From Hemerocallis citrina (Eukaryota; Streptophyta; Magnoliopsida; Asparagales; Asphodelaceae): a stretch of DNA of 64,000 nt. The stretch spans positions 252,128,731-252,192,730 of the forward strand of contig CM030364.1 in assembly GCA_017893485.1 (NCBI GenBank), in the 5' to 3' direction. The notes below the pieces were generated by a model. The model worked only from the letters and a program-made list of their open reading frames with translations, did not search any database and was not told the origin of the DNA. Positions within the stretch are counted from its first letter, which is position 1, and the number at the start of each line of letters is the position of its first letter. Made by a program: the position numbers and the translations under genes. This document shows positions 45,592-56,164 of the stretch, one piece after another.

Positions 45592-45857
45592 CTCGCCTTG
45601 AAATTGAATAATTATTAGTACCTTTAATTAGTTAAACCTTGTGCTTTCAAAACTAATGGTTATCAGTATCATAGCAGTTATGCTGAATTTTGAATGTATG
45701 TTTCGTTTTTCTCAATGGTAGATTTTTTATAAGAAGTTTATGATAGATATGGATTACTTCTCTACTTTTTCCAAAACTTACAAATCATCTTCATTGTTAT
45801 TTTGCTACCTTTTTCCCCTTCTTCAAAAGATTGAATTCTATGATTCCATCTTTGCAG
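45592..45857 (+). other. Host intron remnant between element B and the next MPS1 exon
   Basis: It begins with TSD CTCGC and ends CATCTTTGCAG, a normal pyrimidine tract and acceptor. No other feature seen. Confidence 0.8.
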
Positions 45858-46019
45858 CAAATGCTTGAAGCTGTAAATACCATACATGAGGAGCGAATTG
45901 TTCACTCAGATTTGAAGCCTGCAAATTTCCTATTGGTCAGAGGCTCATTGAAGCTTATCGATTTTGGCATTGCGAAATCTATATTGAGCGATACAACCAA
46001 CATCCAACGAGATGCCCAG
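45858..46019 (+). CDS. MPS1: MPS1/TTK-like protein kinase, catalytic-loop exon
   Basis: A 162-bp phase-0 exon (54 codons) between AG at 45856-45857 and GT at 46020-46021. It holds helix E ([14 protein letters not shown]), the catalytic loop [12 protein letters not shown] with the catalytic Asp and the HSD form typical of MPS1 instead of HRD, and the magnesium-binding DFG in [11 protein letters not shown]. It ends in the activation segment ([11 protein letters not shown]). Reading joins in phase to the exon at 1129-1329 and to that at 47056. No stop or missing catalytic residue is seen, so the gene looks under selection despite the giant intron before this exon. Confidence 0.9.
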
Positions 46020-47055
46020 GTTCATACTTAGCCACTATTCTTTTGCATCATTGTCTTTCTTCATTTTATATGACATGCAACTTGCTAAGTTTAATAAAAA
46101 TCTGTGCACATAATTCTTTCAAAATTTTGTTAATGATTTGGGTTTTGTTATACAACTCTCCAAAGCTACTTTTTTTTATATAAACTTTCAAAATACTTAT
46201 AATTTTGCGTAAATCTACATGAAAGTAGTTGTTGGAAACAACCCTGGCACCTTTAACTTTCGATGACGAGTAAAATGTTGAGGACACCCTTATCTTTTTC
46301 CTTTTTCCTATTCTCTTTGCCCATTATTTTCCTTGCTTCTTCAACTATTTCTCCTCAGCCTCTGCCCACACCTGCTTTGATCTTCACCTCGACCACCTCC
46401 TCCTTCCTGTATCCACCTTGAGCTTCATCACCAACCCCTCCTTTGCTCCCTCCTGTCACTCCCTCATTCTTCACTTCTTCCTATCCTCCTTGTCGGCAAC
46501 TTCACCACCTGTGTTCAGTCAGTTTAATTAATTCCCGGTTGTAACAGGGTTGGATTAAAGATTTAGGTTAGTATTAGTTGACAACGAGGTAAACTTGGAA
46601 TTCAAAAGAAATAAAATAGGTAAAACATACAGGTTGTTGAAGGTTGTTGAATATTCTCTTGAATAATTCAAACCCCCCTTCTTCTCTCTCTCAAATAGCA
46701 AGATAATGAACATTTCAAAAATAAAAATAAAAATGGAAAACTTAACGTTGTACATATAAGGAAATTCTCTGCAGGTGATATTACAAAAGAACCTGAAGAT
46801 TTTATGTTCCTGTTTATATGCAATTTGTTCCTTCTTCCACCATTAGTTGATTTTTTCTTCTCAGACATCATGCATAGGAGTAATTTCAAAAGGATGTACG
46901 TATTAAGTTCCAGAAGGATGTCTAGGAATGTCAAACTTTTCAGGATGAATATGTATATTGACAGTATTATTTTACGGATTATGGACCACAAAGAACTTGT
47001 TTTTCTGAATAGTAGCATAAAATTAATCCTCAATTTGGTGGTTAAAAAATTGTAG
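46020..47055 (+). other. MPS1 intron, 1036 bp
   Basis: GT donor at 46020, AG acceptor at 47054-47055. It has a pyrimidine-rich stretch at 46295-46505. Open frames on both strands show no recognisable protein. No transposon termini found. Confidence 0.8.
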
Positions 47056-47547
47056 GTCGGAACACTAAACTACATGTCTCCTGAGGCATTCATGTGGAAC
47101 GAACAAGATGATAGCGGAAACACCATAAAGTGTGGACGCCCATCAGACATTTGGTCTCTAGGTTGTATTCTCTACCAAATGGTCTACGGAAAGACTCCCT
47201 TTGCCGATTACAAAACTTTCTGGGCTAAGTTCAAAATAATCACTGATAAAAACCATGAGATATCTTACAAGCCTCTCCCCAATCCACTGCTTATTGATCT
47301 TATGAAACACTGCCTTGCTTGGGATCGCAATGAAAGATGGCGGATACCTCAATTGCTTCAGCATCCTTTTCTTCTACCTCCATTTCCTATAGAGATGCCA
47401 CCAAATTTGCCGAACAAATTGCACTATAGTTTTCTCTTGGAGAAGATTGGTGTGTTCTGGAATGAGCCTCAAGTGTCCAGGCTGTGTTCTGAGCTCTATG
47501 AAGTTATATGCAATCTCGAAAAAGCTCAGGATGGTAACACACCATGA
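47056..47547 (+). CDS. MPS1: MPS1/TTK-like protein kinase, last exon with stop
   Basis: 163 codons plus TGA. It encodes the P+1 loop [14 protein letters not shown] (SPE replacing APE), subdomain IX ([20 protein letters not shown]), [15 protein letters not shown], and subdomain XI ([20 protein letters not shown]). A short C-terminal tail follows that contains [20 protein letters not shown] and IITDKNHEI correspond to the TTK motifs GKTPF and IIDPNHEI. The acceptor AG is at 47054-47055 and the phase fits the previous exon. Together the three exons give 284 residues, nearly the whole kinase C-lobe plus tail. Confidence 0.9.
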   Translation, partial: VGTLNYMSPEAFMWNEQDDSGNTIKCGRPSDIWSLGCILYQMVYGKTPFADYKTFWAKFKIITDKNHEISYKPLPNPLLIDLMKHCLAWDRNERWRIPQLLQHPFLLPPFPIEMPPNLPNKLHYSFLLEKIGVFWNEPQVSRLCSELYEVICNLEKAQDGNTP

Positions 47548-47587
47548 CAACCAAACTGTCTGATCTTAAATGTTTGTATTTCATTAC

Positions 47588-47652
<65 letters not shown>

Positions 47653-47952
47653 CAATATAAGGTGAGGTTGTTCAGAATCTCTTCGTATTGAAGTAATTTG
47701 TACGCATGTTTTGAATTTTAAAGTTACTTCTTTTATGCATAAATGTATGTACATTTTATTTCATGAAAATATATGCCGAGTTGAATTGCCTTGTATTGTC
47801 TTCTACTATTGCAATTAATGGAAGTATAGGTGTAGGCTTGAGCAGTTTTTGGTCAGTTTTTGCAGGCAGAAAGTATTGAGTTTTTGACTAATGATTAATT
47901 TCTTTATTTTTCATTTTATTACTATTATTGTTTCTATTTTTTCTTGTTTATA
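47548..47952 (+). other. 3' flank of the MPS1-like gene with an (AT)n microsatellite
   Basis: Probable 3' UTR and flank. An uninterrupted AT dinucleotide tract of about 60 bp lies at about 47590-47650, within 110 bp of the stop codon. No coding sequence is seen up to element F. Confidence 0.65.
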
Positions 47953-48410
47953 TGATCATTTCTTTTGTAATTTGTGAAGCGGAAGATGCGGTACTGGCGC
48001 TGATTCAATCCTCGGCTGTAGGACCGGCTCGGGAGTACCAAGAGAGGGGTAGAGGCCAGATGCTCGGTTCGGATCTCGTAGCTCGGCTCGGACTTTTGTA
48101 CCTGCACACTGCCTAAAAAGACCAGGAGAGGTCCCGGCGAAAGGCCATCCGACGATCTAGTCAGTCTCTGAGAAAACAGCAGTAGCTAGGGTGTGGAAAG
48201 ATTTATTACTCGTGAAAGTGGAGAGGTGGTCTGGTATTTATAGGTAGGAGAAAGCGGGTCTGGGACCATAACAGGCCGGGTCGGACTCGCTTGCCGGTGG
48301 GCCTGAGATGGTAGAAGCCCGTTGGACTTATTTGACTTGATGATCATAAAGGAGCGAAATCTGAAAGGATCTGATGGCCCTGTTGGGGCCACGTCATCTA
48401 CTCCATATCA
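47953..48410 (-). repeat. LTR of element F
   Basis: Minus-strand start TGATATGGAGTAG at 48410. TATAAATA is at plus 48235-48242. Homologous to 8517-9032, but lacking about 40 bp near its 3' end. Confidence 0.75.
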
Positions 48411-48425
48411 GGTGCCCCCCACTCC
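48411..48425 (-). other. Polypurine tract of F
   Basis: The minus strand reads GGAGTGGGGGGCACC directly before TGATATGG. Confidence 0.75.
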
Positions 48426-48639
48426 TGGAGAGCTGTGTAAGCCAACCGTGGAGTAGTTGGTCTTTGTAGGAAGAGTGGAGCGTGTATTTGGCGAGTATGA
48501 CTTGTAGAGTCTCAGAGAGTTAAGTGGGGTACGACGATGGAAATCCCCTAGAGAGTACAAACGTTGAGCGTCGAGCACCAACAGTCGGGAGCCGAGCGTC
48601 GAGCCCTAGCCTGTGACAGAGCCAGAAATTAGCTTGGAG

Positions 48640-50126
48640 TTCATGTCGAGAGTCGAGCGTCGAGCCCCCTGCTTGTTGAAAGTTAGGACGTGGCTCGAGG
48701 TCAATGCCGAGTGTCGAGCCCATATAACTTGAAAAAGATAGGGCGTGGCACGAGGTCATTGCCAAGCGTCGAGCCCATATAGCTTGAGAAAGCTAGGACG
48801 TGGCATGAGGTCATTGCCGAGCGTCGAGCTTCCTTGCTTGGTGAAAGCTAGGGCGTGGCTCGAGGTTAATGCCGAGCGTCGAGCCCATACAGCTTGAGAA
48901 AGCTAGGGCGCGGCCCGAGGTCAATGTCGAGCGTCGAGCCCCTGCTTGCTGAAAGCTAAGGAGTGGCTTGAGGTCAATGTCGAGCGTCGAGCCCCCTGTT
49001 TGTGAGAAAGTTAGAGCGTGGCTCGAGGTCAATGCCGAGCGTCGAGTCCCTACAGTTTGAAAAAGCTAGGGTGTGACTCGAGGTCAATGTCGAGTGTCGA
49101 GCCCATACAGCTTGAGAAAGCTAGGGCGTGGCTCGAGGTCAGTGCCGAGCATCGAGCCCCCTGCTTGATGAAAGCTAGGGCGTGGTTCGAGGTCAATACC
49201 GAGCACCGAGCCTGTATAACTTGAGAAGGCTAGGGCGTGGCTCGAGGTCAATGTCGTGTGTCGAGCCAATACAGCTTGAGAAAGTTAGGGCATGGCTCGA
49301 GGTCAATGCTGAGCGTCGAGCCCCTACAGCTTGTTGGAAAAGCTAGGGTGTGGCTTGAGGTCAATGCCGAGCGTCGAGTCCCTACAGCTTGTTGGGAAAG
49401 CTAGGGTGTGGCTCGAGGTCAATGCCGAGCGTCGAGCCCCCTGCTTGTGAGCAAGCTAGGGCGTGGCTCGAGGTCAATACCGAGCGTCGAGCCCATACAG
49501 CTTGAGAAAGTTAGGGCATGGCTCGAGGTCAATGTCGAGCGTCGAGCCCTTACAACTTGTTGGAAAAGCTAGGGCGTGGCTCGAGGTCAATGCGGAGCGT
49601 CGAGCCCCTACAGCTTGTTGGGAAAGCTATGGTGTGGCTCGAGGTCAATGCCGAGCGTCGAGCTCCCTGCTTGTGAGAATGCTAGGTCGTGGCTCGAGGT
49701 CAATGCCGAGCGTCGAGCCCCCTGCTTGGTGAAAGCTAGGGCATGGCTTGAGGTCAATGCCGAGTGTCGAGTCCATACAGCTTGAAAAAGCTAGGGCGTG
49801 GCTCGAGATTATTGCCGAGCGTCGAGCTCCCTGCTTGGTGAAAGCTAGGGCGTGGCTAGAGGTCAATGCCGAGTGCCGAGCCCATACAGCTTGAGAAAGC
49901 TAGGGCGTGGCTTGAGGTCAATGCCGAGCGTCAAGCCTCCTGCTTGATGAAAGCTAGGGCGTGACTCGAGGTCAATGCCGAGCGCCGAGCCCATACAGCT
50001 TGAGAAAGCTAGGGCGTGGCTCGAGATCAATGCCGAGCGTCGAGCCCATACAGCTTGAGAAAGCTAGGCCTTGGCTCGAGGTCAATGCTGAGTGTCGAGC
50101 TTATACAGCTGGTTGGAAAAGCTAGG
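48640..50126. repeat. Tandem array of ~57-bp units, about 25 copies, in element F
   Basis: Units read roughly GCTAGGGCGTGGCTCGAGG, TCAATGCCGAGCG, TCGAGCCCATACAGCTT, GAGAAA. They are homologous to the array of D (9340-10855), with the same GGCTCGA/TCGAGCC inverted repeat in most units. Subtypes alternate (CATACAGCTTGAGAAA, CCCTGCTTGGTGAAA, CTACAGCTTGTTGGAAA), which suggests higher-order duplication. Open frames here are artefacts. Confidence 0.9.
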
Positions 50127-50143
50127 TTGGCACCGTCTGTGGG
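50127..50143 (+). other. Primer binding site of E
   Basis: TTGGCACCGTCTGTGGG, a common site in plant Ty3/gypsy elements of this kind. It should follow a 5' LTR, but here it follows F's tandem array directly. Confidence 0.7.
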
Positions 50144-50420
50144 AAAATTAGGTACTGACGCTGGTCCGACCGCAGCCAAGGACGTCATCTCGAATCCAGG
50201 CTCTTTCATGGCTCCCAAAGTCAGAAGGGCCGTCAAACTCTGGACGTCGTCCTGACCCTCCTCCCCTTTACTGCCACTCGGACGCCCAGGGCTCTAACAA
50301 ACCGCTGGTCAATGGCGCAGCCGGACCATGACCAGGCGCTTCTCACTCAGTCGTGACTGATTTGCAGCGCGTCATCCAGAATCGACAGGCTAGTCGAACA
50401 AGGGGAGGGGTCGTTTCCAG

Positions 50421-50916
50421 TAGAGCTGGTATCGGGTCCTATCGGGTCGGGTCCACTACCCGGACCCGGACCCGGTACCTCATAGGTCCAAAAATTGAAC
50501 CTGGACCTGGACTTGCAAGAACTAGGTCCGGGTTCTAATTAAAAAAATTACCCGGCGGGTTCAGTAGTAGAGAATAAATATTTGCACTTAGTTATTTTTG
50601 CACCCGATACTCTATGATTCTAACAATTTTTGCACCTAAGTACATGAATTGATATTATATTTACATATCTATCTTCAACAATTACTTTTATATGTATATT
50701 GTCATACCCCTATTATTCAAATTCTATATGTTTGGGGGTATTTTTTTAACGGGTCCGGGTTGGTTCTATTTTGAGCGGACCCGGACTCGAAATTACATCG
50801 GGTCTTATTTTAGGTCCCGGACCCGGACCCGTATAGATTGGGTCGGTTTCGGTCCAATGCTGGGTCCGGGTCAGATCCGAGTTGGGTCCGGGTATTGGGT
50901 AAATGTGACAATGCTA
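50421..50916. mobile_element. hAT-like MITE (496 bp) in E's leader
   Basis: It interrupts a leader segment that is continuous in D (GTTTCCAACTCGG). The flanks GTTTCCAG (50413-50420) and GTTTCCAA (50917-50924) form an 8-bp TSD with one mismatch. The ends TAGAGCTGGTA and TGACAATGCTA are imperfect inverted repeats starting TAG. Subterminal repeats of GGGTCCGGGT and ACCCGGACCC occur on both sides, as in many plant hAT MITEs. No coding capacity. Confidence 0.7.
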
Positions 50917-50938
50917 GTTTCCAACTCGGTCCCGAACC

Positions 50939-51219
50939 ATGGTAGATAGCCGACCCTAGAACGGGAACCAGAGGCGGCACGAGGGCCGAGTTCCAAAACT
51001 TTAGGAATGAGGTCCTCTGGGCAATCCGTGGTGGTCCTAGGACCGAGGCGTGCAACAACTCTTACCTTCAGTCAGAAGCCAGGGGCGGCGAATCCCACAG
51101 ATCGACCCGCCCACTAGAACAAGAAGACGCCGTCCTTCGACGCCTCCGGGAGATGGAGGACCGCCTCGCCTATTTCGGCGAGGGTGGGCCGATGCCAAGC
51201 CAAGGGTACAGGCCGAACC
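50939..51219 (+). pseudogene. Element E gag, N-terminal part
   Basis: The ATG at 50939 begins MVDSRP and is followed at once by TAG at 50957. The homologous D start is at 36921. Later frames retain a coiled-coil-like stretch (LEQEDAVLRRLREMEDRLAY) and GEGGPMPSQGYRPN before the solo LTR at 51220. Confidence 0.7.
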
Positions 51220-54200
51220 TGTAACTCCCCGCAAAATTGAAAATTACAATTCTGCCCTTGTGTGTTACGCACGTGTATTTGTAACGTGTTTTCATTATGT
51301 ATCTTGATTTCCGACTCTTTATGCATTTTCCGTATTGATTTTATCTTATTTGTGTCAACTCAAATGCAATGTTTCAATCTCTGTATTTTACGTGCTTTTT
51401 ACGTGTTTTTGATGTGTCAATTATGTGTTTCCACCGCTACGTGCAATATTTTCTATGTGTTTAAATTATTTATTTTAGGTATTCAAATCTATTTTTATAA
51501 ATAGAAATTCATTTTCTCGCATTTTGATTAAAATAATTTTTTATACGTATAATGCACGTGTTTTCCTTGTATGTAGTGATTACATCATGAAATATAAAAT
51601 TAGTAAATATAATTTTTCTTATGTTGTTTTCGGTTATATTTTAATAATTTTCCGTTGATAAAATTGATTTTGCAATTTTATATTTCACGTGCGACGCACG
51701 TGTTTTCGGTAAACGTATTTGGGCGAATTCGTTTCCAAAAATTTTGGAGTGCGTAAATTTATTTGTGCATGAAACATTATGATTTTTAATTAAAATAATC
51801 TTTACGTACATATTATGCATATATATAAATTATGTTTTTTTTAGAAATAATAAATTTGTGGAGCGTGTACTTGTGCACTGCACATGCACGTGTGTGCATT
51901 CCAAGAGGCATTTGGCCGGTTTGGGAGGTGAGAGGCCAGATTGGGGGTTAGGGAGATGGAGAGTTGGAGTAATGGGTTGATTAATTGGTAGCTTTAATAA
52001 CCACTAAATAAGTCCTACTAATACCCCCACTCCTTCACCTTTCTCCTCATCCTCTCTTTCCTCCTTCCGAAATCCTCTCTCTGTCCCAATCCGAAGTTAA
52101 GTCTAGCAAGATTCTTTTGCTTATGTCCAAATCCATATACAGTTAGTTGGTTGTATCTCTATAAATATATATATATATGTCAAACTCCTTTCACATTTCC
52201 TCATTTCTTTCTCCCTTTCTGTCCTTTTCCGAAGTCAGTCCAAGCAAAGCCACCAACCTACTCATTTGTCCTCCACATATATATCTGTAAATATATGTTG
52301 ATACATATACATAAGTACATAAACTTTGAGTTTGGTCGCTGTTCATGGTAATGGAGCCTCCGTTGCTTGGTCGAAGTGAAGCATGAGGAGTTTTCTTGCG
52401 CGCGAAATTCAAAAAGGCCAATCGGAGTTCTAGGAGCTCTCATTCTAGGAGTGCAATTGCTAGAAATTTAATTTCCTTGGGTGGGTGTTCTCTTACTTTC
52501 TAAATATAGACATTTGCATGCTAATATTAATAAAATGAGTAGTTTTGATATGATAAAGTTGAACCAAATATATTATGGATGTGGTGAGAATAATAGTGAA
52601 TCATGTTATGTTTGATGAATTAAAATTTACGTCATGTAGTAGTTTATGAGAAAAGAAGAAATTAATTATTTTGCCATTCACTAATATTCATGAATGAAGA
52701 AATTGCGGACTGTATGAACAATGGTTGGTTGTCTTCTTTTGATAAGCAAATGAATATTTATTTATTTTTATAAAAAATTGATACTATTGAATGTATATGA
52801 CAAGACATATAATTGTGTTACTTTGATAAAATTTATATTTATGTTTATTAGCGAGAAGAACCTATTAGAAAATTTTTAATTTTTATTGTCTAAAATGTGG
52901 ATTTGAAATCTACGAGTTACTGTTAGAGAGTAACTCAGTTTATTTGAACCAAATTCAGTTTAACAAAAGATTAGAAAAGTTGAGGAATCGAGTTTTTATA
53001 AATAAAATAGAATAAGAGAAAGTTGGAATAAAAACATATGAAGAACCTTCATACCGATAGGCGCACTTGGCCTAGTGGCCTGGCGCTACACAGTGGGTTC
53101 GAAACTTGCTAAGGCCAAATATTCTTTTTGTTTTAAAATAATTATAAGAAAATGAGAGAGTGTTTAAGGGGCGTTCGGTGTGAGTTTTGGACACAAGTCC
53201 ACAAAGGACTTAGTGGCTAGTGGGTCCAGGTTTGGGCGCTGACTTTGCCTTGCGGTTGGGTTTGGGATCAAAACCCGGTGGCCACCTTTATATTTTTGTT
53301 GTGTTTTAAATGTTTTGGTGAGTTTTAATGCAAATAAAAATTGGGGGAAAATCCTAATAATTCTCTAAAGAGATTTGGAATTTATTAAAAGTAGTTTCAT
53401 AATTTTCTTGTGTAATTGAGAAGTTAAAAATGGGAAAAATGAGAAAGAAAATGAGTTTTGACAAAAATAAATTATTAATGAAAAATGAGATTTATTTGTA
53501 GAATAAGAATAAATTGTTCATGTGAATGGATTCCTCTTGATGTGATTATACGCTTATTCGATTTAAGAATACTTGGTATGGGTTGAAATATTAAATTGTT
53601 ATTTATGCTTAAGTTATTGAAGAGATTGATGATGGATGAAAATTTGTTCATGAAAAAGGATTATTGCTATTAAGATTGTAAATAAATGAATCATGAATAG
53701 ACATTGATTAAGTTATGAATAAATTGAAAATGAGATTATTTAAGTTTAAGACATGTTCATTGAAGGGTATGTGTACCCATGGTTTTTTGTACATGAAAAA
53801 AGTTGTGATTTAGAGTTAGTGAGACCTCGGGTACCGGCACTATTTGATTTGAAAAGAGTTGAGATATATTCTGAGATATGGCCATGGAGCTATCTCGTAT
53901 TTGTTGATAAAGTCCGGTAGGAGATAAAACTAATTCTAGGCTTAGAAATTTATTCATGTCTTGAACTAAATAATTATGTACATAAGTGAAGATGTAGTAA
54001 ACCTGGGCAAACGTAAGTGGGGTGCCCTATATAGTCAGCGGTGGATCTCCGTGGCTATAGACCCAGTTGGTGGACTGAGGTTGCTCCGTGGGAGATGGAC
54101 CTATATTTTAAATCCAGGACTTAGCGTAGTCGGGCGGATATTTACCATACTCCAATGTATATATGTATACCGGGGCTAGAGGGTCACTTGCGGGATGATT

Positions 54201-54841
54201 CACACAATATAATAGCCAGCAAGGCTGGGATCTGTTAAAATAGCAACCTAGGCTGTGATCCATATTCGTGGAATGATCTAAAACTTGTTTATTACTGGGT
54301 AGTGTTCATGGTGAGGGATCGAACCCTTTATTGTGGAGTGCGTAGGCACTTGCCCTCGGACCTATGTAGTATGGGATGCATAGAATCCGAACAAGCGTGC
54401 ATTAATGTCATCGTAGTATAAAATGTGTGCATTAGGCATTAAGGCATGACATACACTTACATGTTTAGCGTAGTCACAATTTAACACTTTATTGTTCATT
54501 CAAACTTATGCGATTTGTTAAAGTAATGAGATCGTTATATGTACGACATAGAGAGGATAGCCGAGTATAACATTTTCGTCAGTTGTAAGTGACCGACGTG
54601 CCCACAGCTTAACATGCAGGTAATGGACTTTATATGAAGAAGTACAGATGTCATGATGCAGTTGATGATTTACAAGTTGTATTTTATTTCATTGTTGTAT
54701 TCTTTCGCTGTGTAAACAGAAGTGTAATGAACTCTGATATACTGTTGAAAAAGTTTCAATTTCCTTGTAAAATTGTACGAAGTGAAGTAAAGATCCTGTG
54801 AAATCTCGAATTCGGTCTTATTTGGAATTCGGGGCGTTACA
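51220..54841 (+). mobile_element. Solo LTR of Tekay type, 3622 bp
   Basis: It starts TGTAACTCCCCGCAAAATTG and ends TTCGGGGCGTTACA, with perfect TSD GAACC (51215-51219 and 54842-54846). No internal region is present. It is the same subfamily as the H 3' LTR. It includes the conserved block CCTATGTAGTATGGGATG (about 54361), two tRNA-like B-box regions near 53095 and 53260, and a diverged tandem region at about 54000-54180. It splits E's gag. Confidence 0.95.
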
Positions 54842-55520
54842 GAACCGACCCCATTCTCCACTTAAATCCTGGAAGCTGAGATCCCCAGAAATTTCAGGCC
54901 TCCCCAATTCGAGACATACAACGGCGAGAGTGATCCCGTTGATCACACGGAAGGGTTCAAAACCCTCATGCTGATTCATAGCACATCGGATCCTCTCCTA
55001 TTCCGCGCTTTCCCTTCCACCCTGCGTGGTCCGGCTCGGGAATGGTTCTTGAAGCTCATCCCCGGCTCGGTCTTCTCGTTGACCAGTTAGAAGCAAGCTT
55101 TCAAGCCCACTTCGTGACCAGCAGAAAGGTCGAGAAGACAAGCGCATCCCTTTTGGACCTCAAACAGAAGGAAGGGAGCCACTCCGCGAGTTCGTTCGGA
55201 GGTTCACCGCCGAGGCGAGGTCGGTCTCCTCTCTCGACGCGGGCGTCACTTCCACAGCTTTCTGACACAATGTTCGCCATGGCCAGTTCAAGGCCTCCTT
55301 AGCCAAGAAACCACCCATCAACTTTCCCGACCTACTCAACAGGGTCGAGAAGTACATTCGGGCGGAAGAGGCCCTCCACCCTGAGGGCACCAAAGAAGCC
55401 ACGACCAAAGGAAAGTGCAAGGCGGACGACGCTGAGCCCGCCAAGAAAGCCACGAAAGATGCAGTTGGTCTAAAAAGGCCTCATTCGGTCCCGCGTATTG
55501 AAAGATATACGCCGCTGACA
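54842..55520 (+). pseudogene. Element E gag, main part
   Basis: Split over frames, it retains the gag core homologous to D and B. Visible blocks include ETYNGESDPVDHTEGFKTLM, LLFRAFPSTLRGPAREWF, VDQLEASFQAHFVTSRKVEK and KYIRAEEALHPEGTKEA. Several frameshifts occur between 55000 and 55300. Confidence 0.8.
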
Positions 55521-55526
55521 CCGAAC

Positions 55527-56163
55527 GTGTCAGCCATCCTCTTGGAAATCGAGGACAAAGGGATCGTCCGACTCCCTCCCCGACCGAGCAACAACAAGAA
55601 GCAGGACCAGAGATTTTACTACCGCTTTCACCGAGACAATGGGCACGAGACGGACAACTGTCGTGCCCTTAAAGACGAGATCGAGGCCCTCATCCAGCGA
55701 GGGTATCTGAGAGAGTTCGCCCGGGCCAAGCCAAGAGACCGGAGGGATTCGAGGAATCTGAGGCATTTGCCTCCCCCTAGAACGATCAACCAGCGTCTCG
55801 AGCAGGACCCCGAGCCCGAGGAGATTGGTGGGCAGGCCATCCTACTTTACGTCCGTGGCGGACCCATGCGAGGGGAATCCAACACTTCCCGTAAGGTCTT
55901 CCTACGAGAAGTTAACTCTATCCGAGACCATCTCTCCCCCCAGGTTCAGCAGCGGGCAGTCTCCTTCTCCGGGGAAGACCTGGTGGGCATCCGGCTTCCG
56001 CACTGCGATGCCCTCGTCATGGCAAACTTCGAAGTTTGCCGAATTCTTGTGGACAACAGAAGCTCAGTCAACATCCTCTTCTTGGAAGCATTTGAAAATC
56101 TCAAGCTCCCTCCGGGTACACCCTTCACGGGTTCTCGGGCGTTCCCGTACAAATTGAAGGGAT
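55527..56163 (+). pseudogene. Element E gag C-terminus and protease N-terminal part
   Basis: The 213-codon frame starts MSAILLEIEDKGIVRLPPRP, homologous to D at 22111. It has YYRFHRDNGHETDNCRALKD, GGQAILLYVRGGPMRGES and the protease region CRILVDNRSSVNILFLEAFE. The catalytic Asp is present, but the Gly two residues on (D-x-G) is Arg. The frame is lost near 56120-56160 and continues in the next entry. Confidence 0.8.
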
Positions 56164-56164
56164 C

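Larger units (their letters stand above)
1330..45857 (+). other. 44.5-kb retrotransposon-filled intron of the MPS1-like gene
   Basis: This intron separates the WQ codons at 1324-1329 from the QMLEAV codons at 45858, with a GT donor at 1330 and an AG acceptor at 45856-45857. Host-derived segments are 1330-1709, 8445-8516, 37451-38285 and 45592-45857. The rest is three primary LTR-retrotransposon insertions (A 1710-8444, D complex 8517-37450, B 38286-45591), each bounded by 5-bp TSDs that are perfect or one base off. The ancestral intron was about 1.54 kb. Within D the nesting reaches four further levels (D, C, I, J). Confidence 0.85.
47953..50126 (-). mobile_element. Element F: Tat-type 3' end (LTR, polypurine tract, tandem array), truncated
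   Basis: Same family and order as the 3' end of D: LTR 47953-48410, polypurine tract 48411-48425 and a ~57-bp tandem array up to 50126, all minus-oriented. The array stops abruptly at the primer binding site of plus-strand element E. No antisense gene, pol or second LTR is present on this side. The left limit is set at TGATCATTTC by analogy with D. Confidence 0.7.

Noticed and set aside
48520..50255. Repetitive open frames in the second array
   Set aside because: Same cause as in element D; no independent coding evidence.
53060..53125. An intact SINE in the solo LTR
   Set aside because: A- and B-box-like words are present, but no SINE body, tail or target-site duplication could be delimited.
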